DNA of 6,129 nt from an uncultured bacterium (GTDB taxonomy: Bacteria; Bacillota; Clostridia; Christensenellales; Pumilibacteraceae). Numbering within the stretch: the first letter of the stretch is position 1; every line of letters begins with the position of its first letter. The position numbers and the translations under genes were made by a program. The stretch lies in NCBI GenBank assembly GCA_949747725.1, contig CATKFJ010000311.1:1-6129 (forward strand), in the 5' to 3' direction. Shown in pieces: positions 5,970 to 6,129 of the stretch. The notes under the pieces are model-generated. The model made no database searches and was not told the DNA's origin. It saw nothing but the letters and a program-made list of their open reading frames with translations.

Positions 5970-6129
5970 TCAAAAGGGTAAAACGACAGTATTATTTTCT
6001 TCCAGCCATTCGGCAAGAATTTTATAAGCTTTTTTCCGAGAGATACAGCGTAAAGACTTATTATGTAAACTCTGCTGTAATTCCAACAATTTAAAAGTAT
6101 AACCAACAGGATCTTCTACGTCTTTTAAG
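5970..6129 (-). CDS. C-terminal fragment of an unidentified protein (5' end beyond the window)
   Basis: The minus strand is open from the right edge for 52 codons to TGA at 5972-5970. The peptide begins LKDVEDPVGYTFKLLELQQS and ends AEWLEENNTVVLPF. Its make-up looks like real protein: amphipathic helix-like stretches (FKLLELQQSLHNK; RKKAYKILAEWLEE), mixed charge and AT-rich but ordinary codons. I do not recognise the family. It lacks the His-x-x-Arg...Tyr end of a tyrosine recombinase, so it is probably not the integrase C-terminus, although that gene is often beside an att site. By the polarity of the tRNA scar it would belong to the integrative element. No start can be given. Confidence 0.55.
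   Translation of the reverse strand, partial: LKDVEDPVGYTFKLLELQQSLHNKSLRCISRKKAYKILAEWLEENNTVVLPF

Noticed and set aside
5903..6094. Plus-strand open frame of 63 codons near the right end
   Set aside because: Low-complexity start (MHTHTTITNK), no ribosome binding site, and the opposite strand gives a more protein-like frame.
1..6129. CRISPR array, insertion sequence or transposase
   Set aside because: No spaced identical repeats beyond the two 8-bp copies, and no transposase motifs or terminal inverted repeats were seen.

Overview
The window looks like a piece of chromosome from a low-to-moderate-GC, Gram-positive-type bacterium, most likely an anaerobic Clostridia lineage of the Bacillota. 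The signs are strong GGAGG ribosome binding sites, an encoded tRNA CCA end, consensus sigma-70-type promoter hexamers, and a two-gene ABC exporter of a kind common in that group. The lineage is an inference; no rRNA or other phylogenetic marker is present.

The left 3.7 kb (+ strand) holds two overlapping full-length ABC exporter half-transporters of 605 and 609 aa. Sequence motifs show complementary defects. The first subunit has Asp where the catalytic Glu of Walker B should be. The second has a degraded ABC signature (LSTGE) but an intact Glu. Together they form a heterodimeric exporter with one degenerate and one hydrolytic ATP site, as in BmrCD and TM287/288. The first ATG overlaps a stop codon (ATGA) of a frame that is open to the left edge, so the operon may have an earlier gene. 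A hairpin at about 3686-3714 ends the operon.

The middle (3761-5673, - strand) is visibly more AT-rich. It carries a two-gene operon reading towards the exporter. First comes an Mrr-type PD-(D/E)XK nuclease with an N-terminal PUA/EVE-like domain. It is followed 65 nt later by a NYN (PIN-like) ribonuclease with a C-terminal OST-HTH/LOTUS RNA-binding domain. One consensus promoter drives the pair. Coupling a predicted modified-DNA nuclease to a predicted RNase is the best candidate here for an undescribed defence system.

The right end (5732-6129) reads as an integration scar. A 45-nt 3' remnant of tRNA-Thr(CGU), broken exactly at the anticodon loop and followed by its own 14-bp terminator, marks the att site of an integrative element that should lie to the right of 5814. 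Beyond it are an A-rich spacer with helically phased CATACCCA repeats and the C-terminal 52 codons of an unidentified minus-strand gene running off the window. By the polarity of the scar, the Mrr/NYN operon lies just outside that element, in the tRNA-proximal hotspot, while the partial gene lies inside it.
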